Shown here in pieces: positions 50,742 through 59,719 of a stretch of DNA of 60,511 bases. Within the stretch, counting starts at the first letter, position 1; each line of letters begins with the position of its first letter. Source of the stretch: Eubacterium sp. UBA5416. Lineage in GTDB: Bacteria > Bacillota > Clostridia > Lachnospirales > Lachnospiraceae. Made by a program: the position numbers and the translations under genes. The stretch covers positions 1-60,511 of the forward strand of contig DHNM01000026.1 of assembly GCA_002409525.1 (NCBI GenBank), written 5' to 3'. Below the pieces are notes generated by a model. That model ran no database searches, had not been told where the DNA came from, and saw only the letters and a program-made list of their open reading frames with translations.

Positions 50742-52196
50742 CTATTTTAGATTTTTTAAAACATTCAACAGGTATTCATAAACTCTTTTGGCAGATGAGA
50801 TTGACATCTTTTCCTCCGTGGTATGGACATCCGTCAGATCCGGGCCGATAGAAGCACAGTCTAACTGATCCATGCGCCCGTAAAAGAGTCCACACTCAAG
50901 ACCTGCATGAATTGCAACGACTTGTGGCTTTTCCTGATATATATCTTCATAAACTTTTACCATGACATCGCGCAGTGGTGAATCTTCCCTGTATTCCCAT
51001 GCCGGATAACTTCCTCTTGTGCCATAGTTTCCGCCCAAAAACTCGGTAAGGTAGCATAGTCTGTCGGACAATGCATCTTTTGCACTTTCCACGGAACTTC
51101 GTACACTCAGCGCTCCAAGCAGATGATCATCTTCCGGTGACATAGAAAAGATACCAAGATTACAGGAAGTTTCAACAAGTCCTTCGATAGAACCACTCAT
51201 TTTTTGAATTCCGTTCGGTACGTTCATCAGATAGAAGGTCAATTTCTCCCTGCTGACCTGTGAGAGGACATTGTAATCACCGGTACTGTCTTTTTCAATA
51301 GTAATTTGGATTCCATCATCTGTATGTTCATACTCTTTTTTCAGATCCGATTCAAGCTTTCTGGAATAGGATAACAGAACCTCGCTTTCATCTTCATCAA
51401 TCACAAGCGCGACGCTTGATTTGCGGGGGATAGCATTATCTTTACTACCCCCTTCCGCTTCGATCAGGGAATAATTTGTTTTCTGACCAAGTCCATAGAG
51501 GAATCTTCCAAGCAGTATATTCGAATTGGCGCGATTTTTATCAATCTCCGAACCAGAATGCCCTCCCTGCAGACCATCGATGACAACAGTGTAACGAGTG
51601 CCGTGAACTCTTCTACGTGTTACCGGTATTTCACAATCAGATCTCATACCGCCTGCACAGGATGTCCAGATACTTCCCTCTTCCTCAGAATCCAGGTTGA
51701 TCATTCTCCTTCCGGAAAGTAGAGAAGTATCGAGTGCATCTGCTCCCAGAAGACCAATCTCTTCATCAGTTGTGAAGACGCATTCAAGAGACGGATGCGA
51801 AATGGAATTGTCATCCAGTATTGCCAGCATATAGGCAACAGCGATTCCGTCATCGCCTCCAAGCGTTGTATCTCTGGCAGATATAAAATCACCTTCAATT
51901 TCCAGGTCCAGCGGATCGTGTTTAAAGTCATGGTCTGATCCTGCTTTTTTCTCGCAGACCATATCGCAGTGCCCCTGCAGGATAACCCCAATGGAGTTCT
52001 CGTAACCGACAGAGGCCCCCTTGCGGATAATCACGTTGTTACTTTCATCCTGGACATAGGAAAGGTTATGGTCTTTTGCAAAATCGACCAGGTAATCACT
52101 TATCTGTTTTGTGTTTTCCGAACCATGAGGAATCCGTGTGATTTTTTCAAAATAATGGAATACGTTCTTTGGCTGTAATCCTTCTAAAACTGACAT
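50742..52196 (-). CDS. pepD: Aminoacyl-histidine dipeptidase (M20 family, PepD)
   Basis: This zinc dipeptidase (484 residues) is of the usual length. Zinc ligands lie in VILQGHCDMVCEK and TLGGDDGIAVAYMLAILDD, with the TTDEEIGLLGAD glutamates nearby. GLQGGHSGSEIDKNRANSNILLGR is the lid domain start. It hydrolyses Xaa-His dipeptides and related peptides for amino-acid supply. The ATG follows GAAGGAGGCAGCT. Confidence 0.96.
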   Translation of the reverse strand: MSVLEGLQPKNVFHYFEKITRIPHGSENTKQISDYLVDFAKDHNLSYVQDESNNVIIRKGASVGYENSIGVILQGHCDMVCEKKAGSDHDFKHDPLDLEIEGDFISARDTTLGGDDGIAVAYMLAILDDNSISHPSLECVFTTDEEIGLLGADALDTSLLSGRRMINLDSEEEGSIWTSCAGGMRSDCEIPVTRRRVHGTRYTVVIDGLQGGHSGSEIDKNRANSNILLGRFLYGLGQKTNYSLIEAEGGSKDNAIPRKSSVALVIDEDESEVLLSYSRKLESDLKKEYEHTDDGIQITIEKDSTGDYNVLSQVSREKLTFYLMNVPNGIQKMSGSIEGLVETSCNLGIFSMSPEDDHLLGALSVRSSVESAKDALSDRLCYLTEFLGGNYGTRGSYPAWEYREDSPLRDVMVKVYEDIYQEKPQVVAIHAGLECGLFYGRMDQLDCASIGPDLTDVHTTEEKMSISSAKRVYEYLLNVLKNLK

Positions 52197-52296
52197 AGCT
52201 GCCTCCTTCTATATTTATAATAATCTCTATTAGTTATTCTTCTAAATCTATTTTGACACATCTGTTAAAAAATTGCAAGCAGGGTTTTGCTTTACA

Positions 52297-52325
52297 TGAA
52301 TAGTTGCAAAGTGTAGGCATACAAT
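52297..52325 (+). promoter_or_regulatory. Candidate sigma-E-type sporulation promoter for ylbJ
   Basis: CATACAAT (52318-52325) matches the sigma-E -10 consensus, and TGAATA lies 15 bp upstream (52297-52302). Bacillus ylbJ is sigma-E-dependent. Confidence 0.55.
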
Positions 52326-52353
52326 AGGGATAAGAAAAGCATCGGAGCCAGAA

Positions 52354-53283
52354 ATGCGAAAAAAAGCACTCTGTCTATTATTTATACCCTTACTTCTTTT
52401 TTTATTCCTTTTTCCAAGAGAAAGTTTTAATGCATCCTGTGAAGGAGTTTCACTGTGGTGGAACACTGTTCTTCCCTCGCTCTTACCATTTATGATCTTA
52501 TCCAACCTTCTGATGCAGACAAACATGATGGAGACATTCTTAAATAAGATTCAGAAAGTAAGCTGTTTCTGTCTTGGAACCTCATCCTATGGGGCCTACG
52601 CTTTAATTTTAGGATTGCTCTGTGGATTTCCGATGGGTGCAAAACTAACCGCAGACTTTTATGCCTCGGGAAGGATAGACAAAAAGGAAGCTGATTATCT
52701 TTTGATGGTTTCCAATCATGCGAGTCCTATGTTTATCATCAATTACATTGTCCTGCAGACCTTTGAGAATGGTAAGCTCCAGCTTCCAATCCTTGGCATC
52801 CTCTATGGTTCCGCTTTTATCTCAATTGTCATCTGGCGCATACATGGAAAGAGATTTCATATTACATCGAAACCACTCATCAAAAAAGAAATGTCAACGA
52901 CGGGCTCCACCGGAGCCATCCTTGACACTTCTATTATGAGCGGTTTTGATACAATCACCCGTCTGGGTGGTTATATCATTATATTTTCAATATATGGAGC
53001 TCTCCTTCATAAAGTTCTCATGGCACTTCCTACACTCCAGGCGCTTCTCGCAGGAGTGACAGAAATCACAACCGGCGCGGTATGTATACATAACAGCAGT
53101 CTTTCCTGGAATATGAAGTTCCTTCTGATTCTCTGCTGCACGTCATTTGGCGGACTCTCCACAGTGGCCCAGACGAACTGTGTCATACAGGGCTCAGGAT
53201 TATCTGTCAAAACTTATCTGAAAGGAAAGATACTGAACACAGCCGTTACTTCCATACTGGTATTACTCTTCCTTATTCTCTGA
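52354..53283 (+). CDS. ylbJ: YlbJ-like sporulation integral membrane protein
   Basis: The 309-residue protein has about eight membrane helices and the nucleoside-recognition (Gate) type fold seen in YlbJ: SLWWNTVLPSLLPFMILSNLLMQTNM, LGLLCGFPMGAKLTADFYASGRIDKKEADYLLMVSNHASPMFI. YlbJ is needed for spore cortex formation. It is shorter than Bacillus YlbJ (about 400). In Bacillus it neighbours coaD and rsmD (ylbI, ylbH), and all three are here but ylbJ is inverted. ATG follows GGAG. Its last 21 bp overlap the opposing coiled-coil gene. Confidence 0.87.
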   Translation: MRKKALCLLFIPLLLFLFLFPRESFNASCEGVSLWWNTVLPSLLPFMILSNLLMQTNMMETFLNKIQKVSCFCLGTSSYGAYALILGLLCGFPMGAKLTADFYASGRIDKKEADYLLMVSNHASPMFIINYIVLQTFENGKLQLPILGILYGSAFISIVIWRIHGKRFHITSKPLIKKEMSTTGSTGAILDTSIMSGFDTITRLGGYIIIFSIYGALLHKVLMALPTLQALLAGVTEITTGAVCIHNSSLSWNMKFLLILCCTSFGGLSTVAQTNCVIQGSGLSVKTYLKGKILNTAVTSILVLLFLIL

Positions 53284-53895
53284 ATTAACATCGCTGTCTG
53301 ATTCATATTCATCGGGATTCTCTTCTTCCGTACCAGTCTGTGCGGAAGCCTGAGAAGCCTGCGGAGCCAGCTCACTTCGGTTTTTATTCACAACATCGTA
53401 GCAGCTTTGTAGAGAACCGATGAATGCATTATATTTTTCTCCCGTGTCTGTCAATGTACTATTCATAATTGAAGAAAGGTTGGCAAGCATCTCATCTGTA
53501 TATGAAATAGCGCTCAGTCGAATATTATTGGCATCCTGTGTAGCGGAGTCAATAATCTGCTGTGCCTGTGTATTCGCATCGTTGATTGTTTCATTTGCCT
53601 GGTCATAGGCTTTCTGCATTACTTCACTTTGTCCTACCATCTCCTGAACCTTGGCCTGAGTCTCAGAGAGCATATTCTCGGATTTAGACTGGGCATCTGC
53701 CAGGATTGCATCTTTATTACTAATGATTTTCTGATATCGCTTGATCTCATCAGGTGTCTTAAGACGCAGTTCTCTCAGTAGCTCCTCCAGCTCTTCTTTA
53801 TTGACAACAATCTTTGTTGTGGACAAAGGCTGATAGCGACAGCTTTCAACATATTCCTCAATTTCTTCTATAATCTGCTCGATTCTGCTGCTCAT
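53263..53895 (-). CDS. Coiled-coil (DivIVA/ATPase-subunit-like) protein
   Basis: The 210-residue protein starts SRIEQIIEEIEEYVESCRYQPLSTTKIVVNKEELEELLRELRLKTPDEI and is followed by a long coiled coil (about residues 60-150) with many Ala, Gln and Glu, then an acidic low-complexity tail (about 180-210). It resembles the small helical proteins that accompany coaD in Clostridia, sometimes annotated as a V-type ATPase subunit H or DivIVA-like protein. Neither label is proven. No signal peptide. Confidence 0.75.
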   Translation of the reverse strand: MSSRIEQIIEEIEEYVESCRYQPLSTTKIVVNKEELEELLRELRLKTPDEIKRYQKIISNKDAILADAQSKSENMLSETQAKVQEMVGQSEVMQKAYDQANETINDANTQAQQIIDSATQDANNIRLSAISYTDEMLANLSSIMNSTLTDTGEKYNAFIGSLQSCYDVVNKNRSELAPQASQASAQTGTEEENPDEYESDSDVNSENKEE

Positions 53896-53930
53896 AATTA
53901 ATTCTCCTTATCTTACGCTTTTAATCATTT

Positions 53931-54410
53931 TTATTTACTTATCTTCTCCACTAATTCTTTTGCTACAAAGTCAGGTACGAATTTGGATATATCGCCGCCA
54001 AATGACGCAACTTCCTTAACGGTTGTAGAACTTAAATAAGCATATTGAAGAGATGTAATTAAAAATGCCGTATCCACTCCAGAATTTAAAACTCTGTTTG
54101 TCTGAGCCATCTGGAGCTCGTATTCGAAATCTGTAATTGCACGAAGACCTCTGACGATTACCTTAGCATCACAATTTTTTGCAAAGTCAACGGATAATCC
54201 CTTAAAAGGTTTAATATCCACATGCGGGATATCCTTCGTGGCTTTCTTTAGTATATTAACACGTTCTTCTGTAGAAAACAACGGAGTTTTTGCAGAATTA
54301 TTTAAAACCCCAATAATTACTTCATCATATAACTGTGTGGCACGCCTGATGACATCCAGATGACCGAATGTTACCGGGTCAAAACTACCTGGATATACAG
54401 CTCTTGTCAT
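53931..54410 (-). CDS. coaD: Phosphopantetheine adenylyltransferase
   Basis: CoaD makes dephospho-CoA, the fourth step of CoA synthesis. The 159-residue protein has YPGSFDPVTFGHLDVIRRA (nucleotide motif TxxH-like GHLD), RGLRAITDFEYELQMAQTNR and YLSSTTVKEVASFGGDISKFVP. The adjacent rsmD gene is 9 bp upstream and overlaps the methylglyoxal-synthase-like gene by four bases, suggesting one transcript. Confidence 0.97.
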   Translation of the reverse strand: MTRAVYPGSFDPVTFGHLDVIRRATQLYDEVIIGVLNNSAKTPLFSTEERVNILKKATKDIPHVDIKPFKGLSVDFAKNCDAKVIVRGLRAITDFEYELQMAQTNRVLNSGVDTAFLITSLQYAYLSSTTVKEVASFGGDISKFVPDFVAKELVEKISK

Positions 54411-54419
54411 ATTACACTC

Positions 54420-54971
54420 CTATCGGCGAATTAAGAAAACATGCTTATTCGTCTTGTACTTTTTTTCTTTTTCTATTTTAAATCCCAGCTCTTCGGCATA
54501 GGAAAAATCAGTATTTAATGAGGCTTCCACAATAATCTGCGTATCAGAAGTGATGCAGTCGCTGCTTTTCAGCAAACTTAACGCATCCCTCTCCAGCCCG
54601 TGATTATAGGGCGGATCCATAAAAACAAAATCAAATACCAGTCCGTACGCAAAATTTGTTATAGCCTTGTTTACATCACTCACAAGCAGGATTCCGCTGT
54701 CTGTGAGTTTTGTAGAAGTTAAGTTTTTTCTGATACAGTCTGCCGCTTTTTTATCCTTTTCAATAAAATAACATGTGCGGGCACCTCTGCTTAATGCTTC
54801 TATACCGATCCCTCCGCTGCCGGCAAACAGATCCAGAAATACACATCCGTTAAGCACCGGCCCAATCATGTTAAACAGGGTCTCTTTAATTCTGTCTGTT
54901 GTCGGTCTGGTATTTATTCCGTCAATTGATTTCAGATGAAGACTTTTACATCTGCCTGCTATGACTCTCAT
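54420..54971 (-). CDS. rsmD: 16S rRNA (guanine(966)-N2)-methyltransferase RsmD
   Basis: RsmD methylates G966 of 16S rRNA. The 183-residue protein starts MRVIAGRCKSLHLKSIDGINTRPTTDRIKETLFNMI, then the SAM-binding FLDLFAGSGGIGIEALSRGA and catalytic FVFMDPPYNHGL. It is the usual partner of coaD. The ATGA junction overlaps the gene before it. Confidence 0.96.
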   Translation of the reverse strand: MRVIAGRCKSLHLKSIDGINTRPTTDRIKETLFNMIGPVLNGCVFLDLFAGSGGIGIEALSRGARTCYFIEKDKKAADCIRKNLTSTKLTDSGILLVSDVNKAITNFAYGLVFDFVFMDPPYNHGLERDALSLLKSSDCITSDTQIIVEASLNTDFSYAEELGFKIEKEKKYKTNKHVFLIRR

Positions 54972-55366
54972 TTGTGAAGCTGCTCTCTCCAGTCCAGATC
55001 TCCTCTGGAAAGCCCCAGTATCAGAGATTCAGCGGTTGCGATATTTGTGGCAATCGGTATTGTATACTGATCACAGCATCTTATAATAGACTGTACATCC
55101 GGCTCTTTTGAATTTATCATAGTGGGATTATAGAAAAAGATAACCATATCCATATCACCACGTTCGATCATTTCCATAAACTGCTTGTCCCCGCCAATGC
55201 TTCCGGCAAGGAATTTATGAACATGAAGGTTTGTAACCTCTTCGATTCTGCGGCCTGTAGTTCCTGTCGCATAAATTTCATGCTTCATCAAGATTCCTTT
55301 GTAGGCAATACAAAAATCCTCTATCAATGTTTTTTTACTATTGTGTGCGATAATTCCTATATTCAT
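54968..55366 (-). CDS. mgsA: Methylglyoxal-synthase family protein with altered active site
   Basis: The 132-residue protein has the fold and much of the sequence of methylglyoxal synthase (YATGTTGRRIEEVT, AGSIGGDKQ, IPIATNIATAES). By recollected alignment with E. coli MgsA, D60 (D71) and D90 (D101) are kept, but the D20, D91 and H98 equivalents are N9, N80 and K87. Those are catalytic or near-catalytic positions, so the reaction (dihydroxyacetone phosphate to methylglyoxal) may be weak or different. Phosphate-binding residues K12 and T34-T36 remain. It is first in the rsmD-coaD transcript. Confidence 0.8.
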   Translation of the reverse strand: MNIGIIAHNSKKTLIEDFCIAYKGILMKHEIYATGTTGRRIEEVTNLHVHKFLAGSIGGDKQFMEMIERGDMDMVIFFYNPTMINSKEPDVQSIIRCCDQYTIPIATNIATAESLILGLSRGDLDWREQLHK

Positions 55367-55403
55367 GTTTCAACGCCCCTTTAGGTTAAATTTTAATACA
55401 TAG

Positions 55404-55432
55404 ATTATAACAAATAACTATATTTTTATCAA
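55404..55432 (-). promoter_or_regulatory. Promoter of the mgsA-like/rsmD/coaD transcript
   Basis: Minus strand TTGATA (55432-55427), 17 bp, TATAAT (55409-55404). Confidence 0.8.
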
Positions 55433-55525
55433 TTAAATTTAATGAAGTAATCCGATTGTAACTTACTTCCTTCTCTTCTAAAAAGTTCCAGTTTATTATT
55501 TTCAATTTCTCATATACTATCAGCG

Positions 55526-55541
55526 TAACACATAAGTGTTA
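55526..55541. repeat. Perfect palindrome before the spore protein gene
   Basis: TAACAC and GTGTTA flank ATAA, 50 bp before the SASP start. It could be a leader hairpin or operator. I could not identify a convincing sigma-G promoter; TATACTA at 55513-55519 is the nearest -10-like match. Confidence 0.4.
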
Positions 55542-55590
55542 TAAATTAAAAACAGCAAATAACCAATATAACAAAGGAGGCGTTTGAACA

Positions 55591-55815
55591 ATGGCTAAAC
55601 GTTCATCTAATACGACTGCAGTACCAGAAGCTATGGCAGCTTTAGACAGATTCAAATATGAGGTGGCAAATGAAATTGGTGTGCCGCTTTCTGAAGGATA
55701 CAATGGTAATCTGACATCCAAACAGAATGGTTCTGTTGGTGGATATATGGTTAAAAAAATGATTGAGCAGCAGGAACGCCAGATGAGTGGCGGATCTAAC
55801 CAGGGTCAATTCTAA
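55591..55815 (+). CDS. Alpha/beta-type small acid-soluble spore protein
   Basis: SASPs coat DNA in the spore and give UV and heat resistance. The 74-residue protein shows ALDRFKYEVANEIGVPLSEGYNGNLTSKQNGSVGGYMVKKMIEQQE, including the GPR protease site around FKYEVANEIG. It is typical of forespore (sigma-G) genes and shows that this lineage can sporulate. The ATG follows AAAGGAGG, and a terminator lies 30 bp after the stop. Confidence 0.95.
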   Translation: MAKRSSNTTAVPEAMAALDRFKYEVANEIGVPLSEGYNGNLTSKQNGSVGGYMVKKMIEQQERQMSGGSNQGQF

Positions 55816-55844
55816 ACCTGTCTCATGACGCATAAGTAAAATCA

Positions 55845-55888
55845 AAGGGACTGCCAAAATCGGAAGGTTGTGGCAGCCCTTCCTTTTT
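55845..55888 (+). terminator. Terminator of the SASP gene
   Basis: AAGGG, a bulged A and CTGCCA pair with TGGCAGCCCTT, followed by CCTTTTT. Confidence 0.85.
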
Positions 55889-55949
55889 CTATACCTTATC
55901 ATACTAGGTTTTCTAAATATTTTCAAGATAAATTCACATGGAAATATAA

Positions 55950-58010
55950 TCAGATAGAAATCTCTTTCAGTTTTCTGCCGGAATATCCATCAATCGCCGC
56001 TTTTAGCCGTTTATGTTCCAGAAGTGATAAATCTTCGTCAGATGAAAAAATGGCGAGTACAGCCTGGTTCGCTTCTTTTAATATGGCCGAATCCTGAAAA
56101 ATATCAGCTAGTTTAAAATTCATGAGCCCACTCTGCTGTATACCAAATAAATCACCGGGTCCCCGGAGCTTTAGATCTTCTTCTGCGATATAGAATCCAT
56201 CATTTGATTTATTCAGAATTTCAAGACGTCTGGCTGTTATTGCATTGGTATCTCCATGCATAAAAATACAGTAAGACTGGTGATTCCCTCTGCCAACCCG
56301 GCCTCTGAGCTGATGCAGCCCTGCAAGGCCGAATCGTTCTGAGTTTTCAACCATCATCACGGTTGCGTTCGGCACGTTTACTCCAACCTCTACCACTGTA
56401 GTGGAAACTAATATCTGTATTTTCCCAGATGCAAACCGCTGCATAATTTCGTCTTTCATCTTTGGTTTCATTTGCCCATGCAGCATTTCTACGACGAAAT
56501 CCGGTCCAAACTCCTGTTTCATCTGTTTTGTATAATCGGTAACATTTGCGGCGTCAAGGCCTTCACTTTCCTCTACCATCGGACAGATGATATAGACCTG
56601 ATGTCCCATGGAAATTTCCTTTCTCATAAGCTGATAAGCTGCCCGCCTGTAACCGGTGTCAACAACACAGTTTTTTATTGGCAGACGCTTTGCGGGGAGC
56701 TCGTCTATCGCGGAAATATCCAGATCCCCATAGAGCATAATGGCAAGCGTTCTGGGGATGGGCGTCGCACTCATAACCAGAACATGAGGCATAGCTCCCT
56801 TTGCCGAAAGAGACTCTCTTTGTTTTACGCCAAATCTATGCTGTTCATCGGTTATGACCAGTGCAAGATTTTGATATTCTATTCTTTCCTGAATCAATGC
56901 ATGTGTTCCGATAATCATCTTCGTGTCACCGGTGGCAATCCTGTCATAAATTTTTCTTTTTTCCTTCGCAGTATTTGATCCTGTCAGGAGCACAGGTGCA
57001 TAATCCGATAATCCATTACTTTCAAGTAAAGAAACCAATGACTCGTAATGCTGTCTGGCCAGAACTTCTGTCGGAACCATAAGAGCACTCTGAAAGTTGT
57101 TGGAGGCAGTCATAATCATAGCCAGAAAAGCCAGGATCGTCTTTCCGCTTCCAACATCACCCTGGATCAGTCTGGACATCCGAACATGTCCTTTTAAGTC
57201 TGATTCTATTTCATTCCAGACACGAAGCTGTGCTTTCGTCAACTGATAAGGCAGGTTTTCAATCACTTCCTCCGTCTTCCAGACTTCTTTTAACATCCAC
57301 TTGCTTTTACGGCTTTCTTTAGATTCTTTCAACCCGGCAATCATCATGAGAAAAAAGAAAAATTCATCAAACACCAGTCTTTTTCTGGCCGCTTCCATAC
57401 TTTTCCGATTATCCGGAAAGTGGATCTGACAGACAGCATAATTAATCTCAGAAAGTTGAAAGCGGCTTCTGATATCTTCGGGAAGATATTCAGTTTCCAA
57501 GAGTTTATCATCAAGCAGGACGCGCACAGCTTTTGATATCGTTTTGTTTGAAAGGCCTGCAGTCAGCGCATAAACCGGCATCATTCGGCCGCTCGTCTTT
57601 TCATATGCGGTATCCGTGAAAATCTCCGGCTGGTCCATCTGGATTACGCCTCTTTTCTCCTGAACCATTCCGCGAAATACGTATCGGCTCCCTCTTTTTA
57701 GAGTATTCCTCAAAAAAGGCATGTTAAACCATTTAAGTACAAGACGGCTGCTGCCGTCTGTCAGGATTACCGTGACCAGAGTCTTGTTTCGTAGTCTTTT
57801 TATTTCCGGAACCTTTGTTAAGACAGACAATATAGATTGTTTCTGATTTATCTTCATATCTTTTAGAAGAACCGGTTCGCCGTACAAATCATAATCACGT
57901 GGATAGTAATGCAAAAGCTGCTTTAATGTCAGCACTCCTAATTTATTAAACAATCTCTCGGTCTTTTCACCGATTCCCTTTAAACTGCGTATTGAATCTT
58001 CTGTCTTCAT
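55950..58010 (-). CDS. recG: ATP-dependent DNA helicase RecG
   Basis: RecG regresses stalled forks and branches D-loops. The 686-residue protein has an N-terminal OB-type wedge domain, Walker A GDVGSGKT near residue 280, DEQHRFG (motif II) near 375, SATPIPRTLA and the C-terminal VVEVGVNVPNATVMMVENSERFGLAGLHQLRGRVGRG helicase block. Length is normal. It follows fakA by 15 bp. Confidence 0.97.
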   Translation of the reverse strand: MKTEDSIRSLKGIGEKTERLFNKLGVLTLKQLLHYYPRDYDLYGEPVLLKDMKINQKQSILSVLTKVPEIKRLRNKTLVTVILTDGSSRLVLKWFNMPFLRNTLKRGSRYVFRGMVQEKRGVIQMDQPEIFTDTAYEKTSGRMMPVYALTAGLSNKTISKAVRVLLDDKLLETEYLPEDIRSRFQLSEINYAVCQIHFPDNRKSMEAARKRLVFDEFFFFLMMIAGLKESKESRKSKWMLKEVWKTEEVIENLPYQLTKAQLRVWNEIESDLKGHVRMSRLIQGDVGSGKTILAFLAMIMTASNNFQSALMVPTEVLARQHYESLVSLLESNGLSDYAPVLLTGSNTAKEKRKIYDRIATGDTKMIIGTHALIQERIEYQNLALVITDEQHRFGVKQRESLSAKGAMPHVLVMSATPIPRTLAIMLYGDLDISAIDELPAKRLPIKNCVVDTGYRRAAYQLMRKEISMGHQVYIICPMVEESEGLDAANVTDYTKQMKQEFGPDFVVEMLHGQMKPKMKDEIMQRFASGKIQILVSTTVVEVGVNVPNATVMMVENSERFGLAGLHQLRGRVGRGNHQSYCIFMHGDTNAITARRLEILNKSNDGFYIAEEDLKLRGPGDLFGIQQSGLMNFKLADIFQDSAILKEANQAVLAIFSSDEDLSLLEHKRLKAAIDGYSGRKLKEISI

Positions 58011-58025
58011 AATATCATAATTAAA

Positions 58026-59699
58026 TCATTCCACCGAAAGAATGCAGTAGTAAACTGGCTGGCCGCCGGCATTCACTTCCACATCACAATCGGGATATTC
58101 TTTTTCAGCCCACAGGGCAATATCTTCGGCCTTTTCTTCCGAGAAATCTTCTCCGTAATAGATACTGATCAATTCGGAGTCATCCTCCATCATATCTTGA
58201 ATACACTCCCTGGCTACGGATGAGATATCATGGCCCACAGATAAAAGCCCTTTATCTGAGAGACCCATAATATCTCCCTTATGAATTTCTTTATTGTCAA
58301 TATGAGTATCACGGACCGCAAAGGTAATCTGTCCTGTTTTTACAGACTGTATCACAGACTTCATCTCTTTCGTGTTTTCCGCAATTGTCTTATCTGCAAC
58401 ATAGTTGATAACCGCAGTAATTCCCTGTGGAATTGTCGTTGTCGGTATGACAATAATATTCTTATCTTTGCATAGATGCCCTGCCTGATTAGCCGCCAGT
58501 ATAATGTTCTTATTGTTTGGGTATATAAATATATTTTTTGCGTTGACATGGCTGACTGCATCCAGCATGTCCTCTGTACTAGGATTCATTGTCTGACCGC
58601 CCTCAATCAGATAATCAACCCCCAAACCATGAAAGATATCGGCAAAACCATCTCCGATAGAAACTGCGATAAAACCGACTTCTTTTTCCGGAGTATGTTC
58701 TGTATCGTTGTTTTGACGTTCTTTTGAAATCTTTTCTGCATTTTTAAAGAGAATTTCCCGGTGTTCTTCCCGCATATTGTCGATTTTGATTTTCGACAGC
58801 GGGCCAAAGGTCAGTGCTTTCGTGAGTACTCTTCCCGGTTCATTGGTATGTACATGAACCTTTATCATTTCGTCATCCGCAACAAAGACAATGGAATCCC
58901 CTATGGCAGTCAAAAAATCTTTAAACGCAGATATTTTTGCCTCAGCGGCCACGTGTTCCAATACAATAATAAATTCTGTGCAGTACCCGTACTTTATTGC
59001 CTTTTCCGCTTCTTTTGTAACTTTCACCGTTTCATTATCCTGATCTGAAGGTTTAAAGGATAGATCAACTTCCTTTCCCATAAATGCATCAAAAGCACCT
59101 TCCATGACAGTGACAAGGCCCTGCCCGCCGGAATCAACCACTCCTGCCTCTTTCAGTACAGGAAGCATATCCGGAGTTCTCTCGAGAGTGTTTTTTGCAC
59201 AGGCGAGTACGTCAGAGAGAAAGTCAGACAACGTAATTGTATCAGCAGATTCATCTGCAAGTGCACGGGCCTTCATGGAAGCATCACGGGCAACGGTGAG
59301 AATCGTACCTTCTTTCGGCTTCATGACAGCCTTATAGGCAGTATCCACGGCACGTTCCATAGCTGCCGTGATTGTGAGGATATCAATCTCATCATGATCA
59401 CGGATAACTTTTGTAAATCCACGTAAGAGCTGTGATAAGATCACACCTGAATTTCCCCGGGCACCCCGCAGGGAACCGGATGAAATTGCTCGGGCGAGAC
59501 TGCTCATCGTTACGTCAGTAATGTTGTTTACTTCTTTTACTGCTGAGAGGATCGTCATTGTCATGTTCGTTCCGGTATCTCCATCCGGAACAGGAAATAC
59601 ATTTAATTCATTGATCCATTCTTTTTTTATTTCAAGATTCTTTGCACCTGCCAAAAACATCTTTGTGAATAATTCGGCATTAATCTTATCTGTAGACAC
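58026..59699 (-). CDS. fakA: DAK2-domain fatty acid kinase FakA/YloV
   Basis: FakA phosphorylates fatty acids presented by FakB (DegV) proteins. The 557-residue protein has an N-terminal DAK2/DhaL domain (FPVPDGDTGTNMTMTILSAVKEV; GARGNSGVILSQLLRGF; VDSGGQGLVTVMEGAF) and a C-terminal half typical of YloV. The start is GTG after AAGGAGG. A DegV gene at 30249 is a possible partner. The yloU-yloV-recG order matches Bacillus. Confidence 0.92.
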   Translation of the reverse strand: MSTDKINAELFTKMFLAGAKNLEIKKEWINELNVFPVPDGDTGTNMTMTILSAVKEVNNITDVTMSSLARAISSGSLRGARGNSGVILSQLLRGFTKVIRDHDEIDILTITAAMERAVDTAYKAVMKPKEGTILTVARDASMKARALADESADTITLSDFLSDVLACAKNTLERTPDMLPVLKEAGVVDSGGQGLVTVMEGAFDAFMGKEVDLSFKPSDQDNETVKVTKEAEKAIKYGYCTEFIIVLEHVAAEAKISAFKDFLTAIGDSIVFVADDEMIKVHVHTNEPGRVLTKALTFGPLSKIKIDNMREEHREILFKNAEKISKERQNNDTEHTPEKEVGFIAVSIGDGFADIFHGLGVDYLIEGGQTMNPSTEDMLDAVSHVNAKNIFIYPNNKNIILAANQAGHLCKDKNIIVIPTTTIPQGITAVINYVADKTIAENTKEMKSVIQSVKTGQITFAVRDTHIDNKEIHKGDIMGLSDKGLLSVGHDISSVARECIQDMMEDDSELISIYYGEDFSEEKAEDIALWAEKEYPDCDVEVNAGGQPVYYCILSVE

Positions 59700-59719
59700 T
59701 ACAAGTTTTCCTCCTTAAA

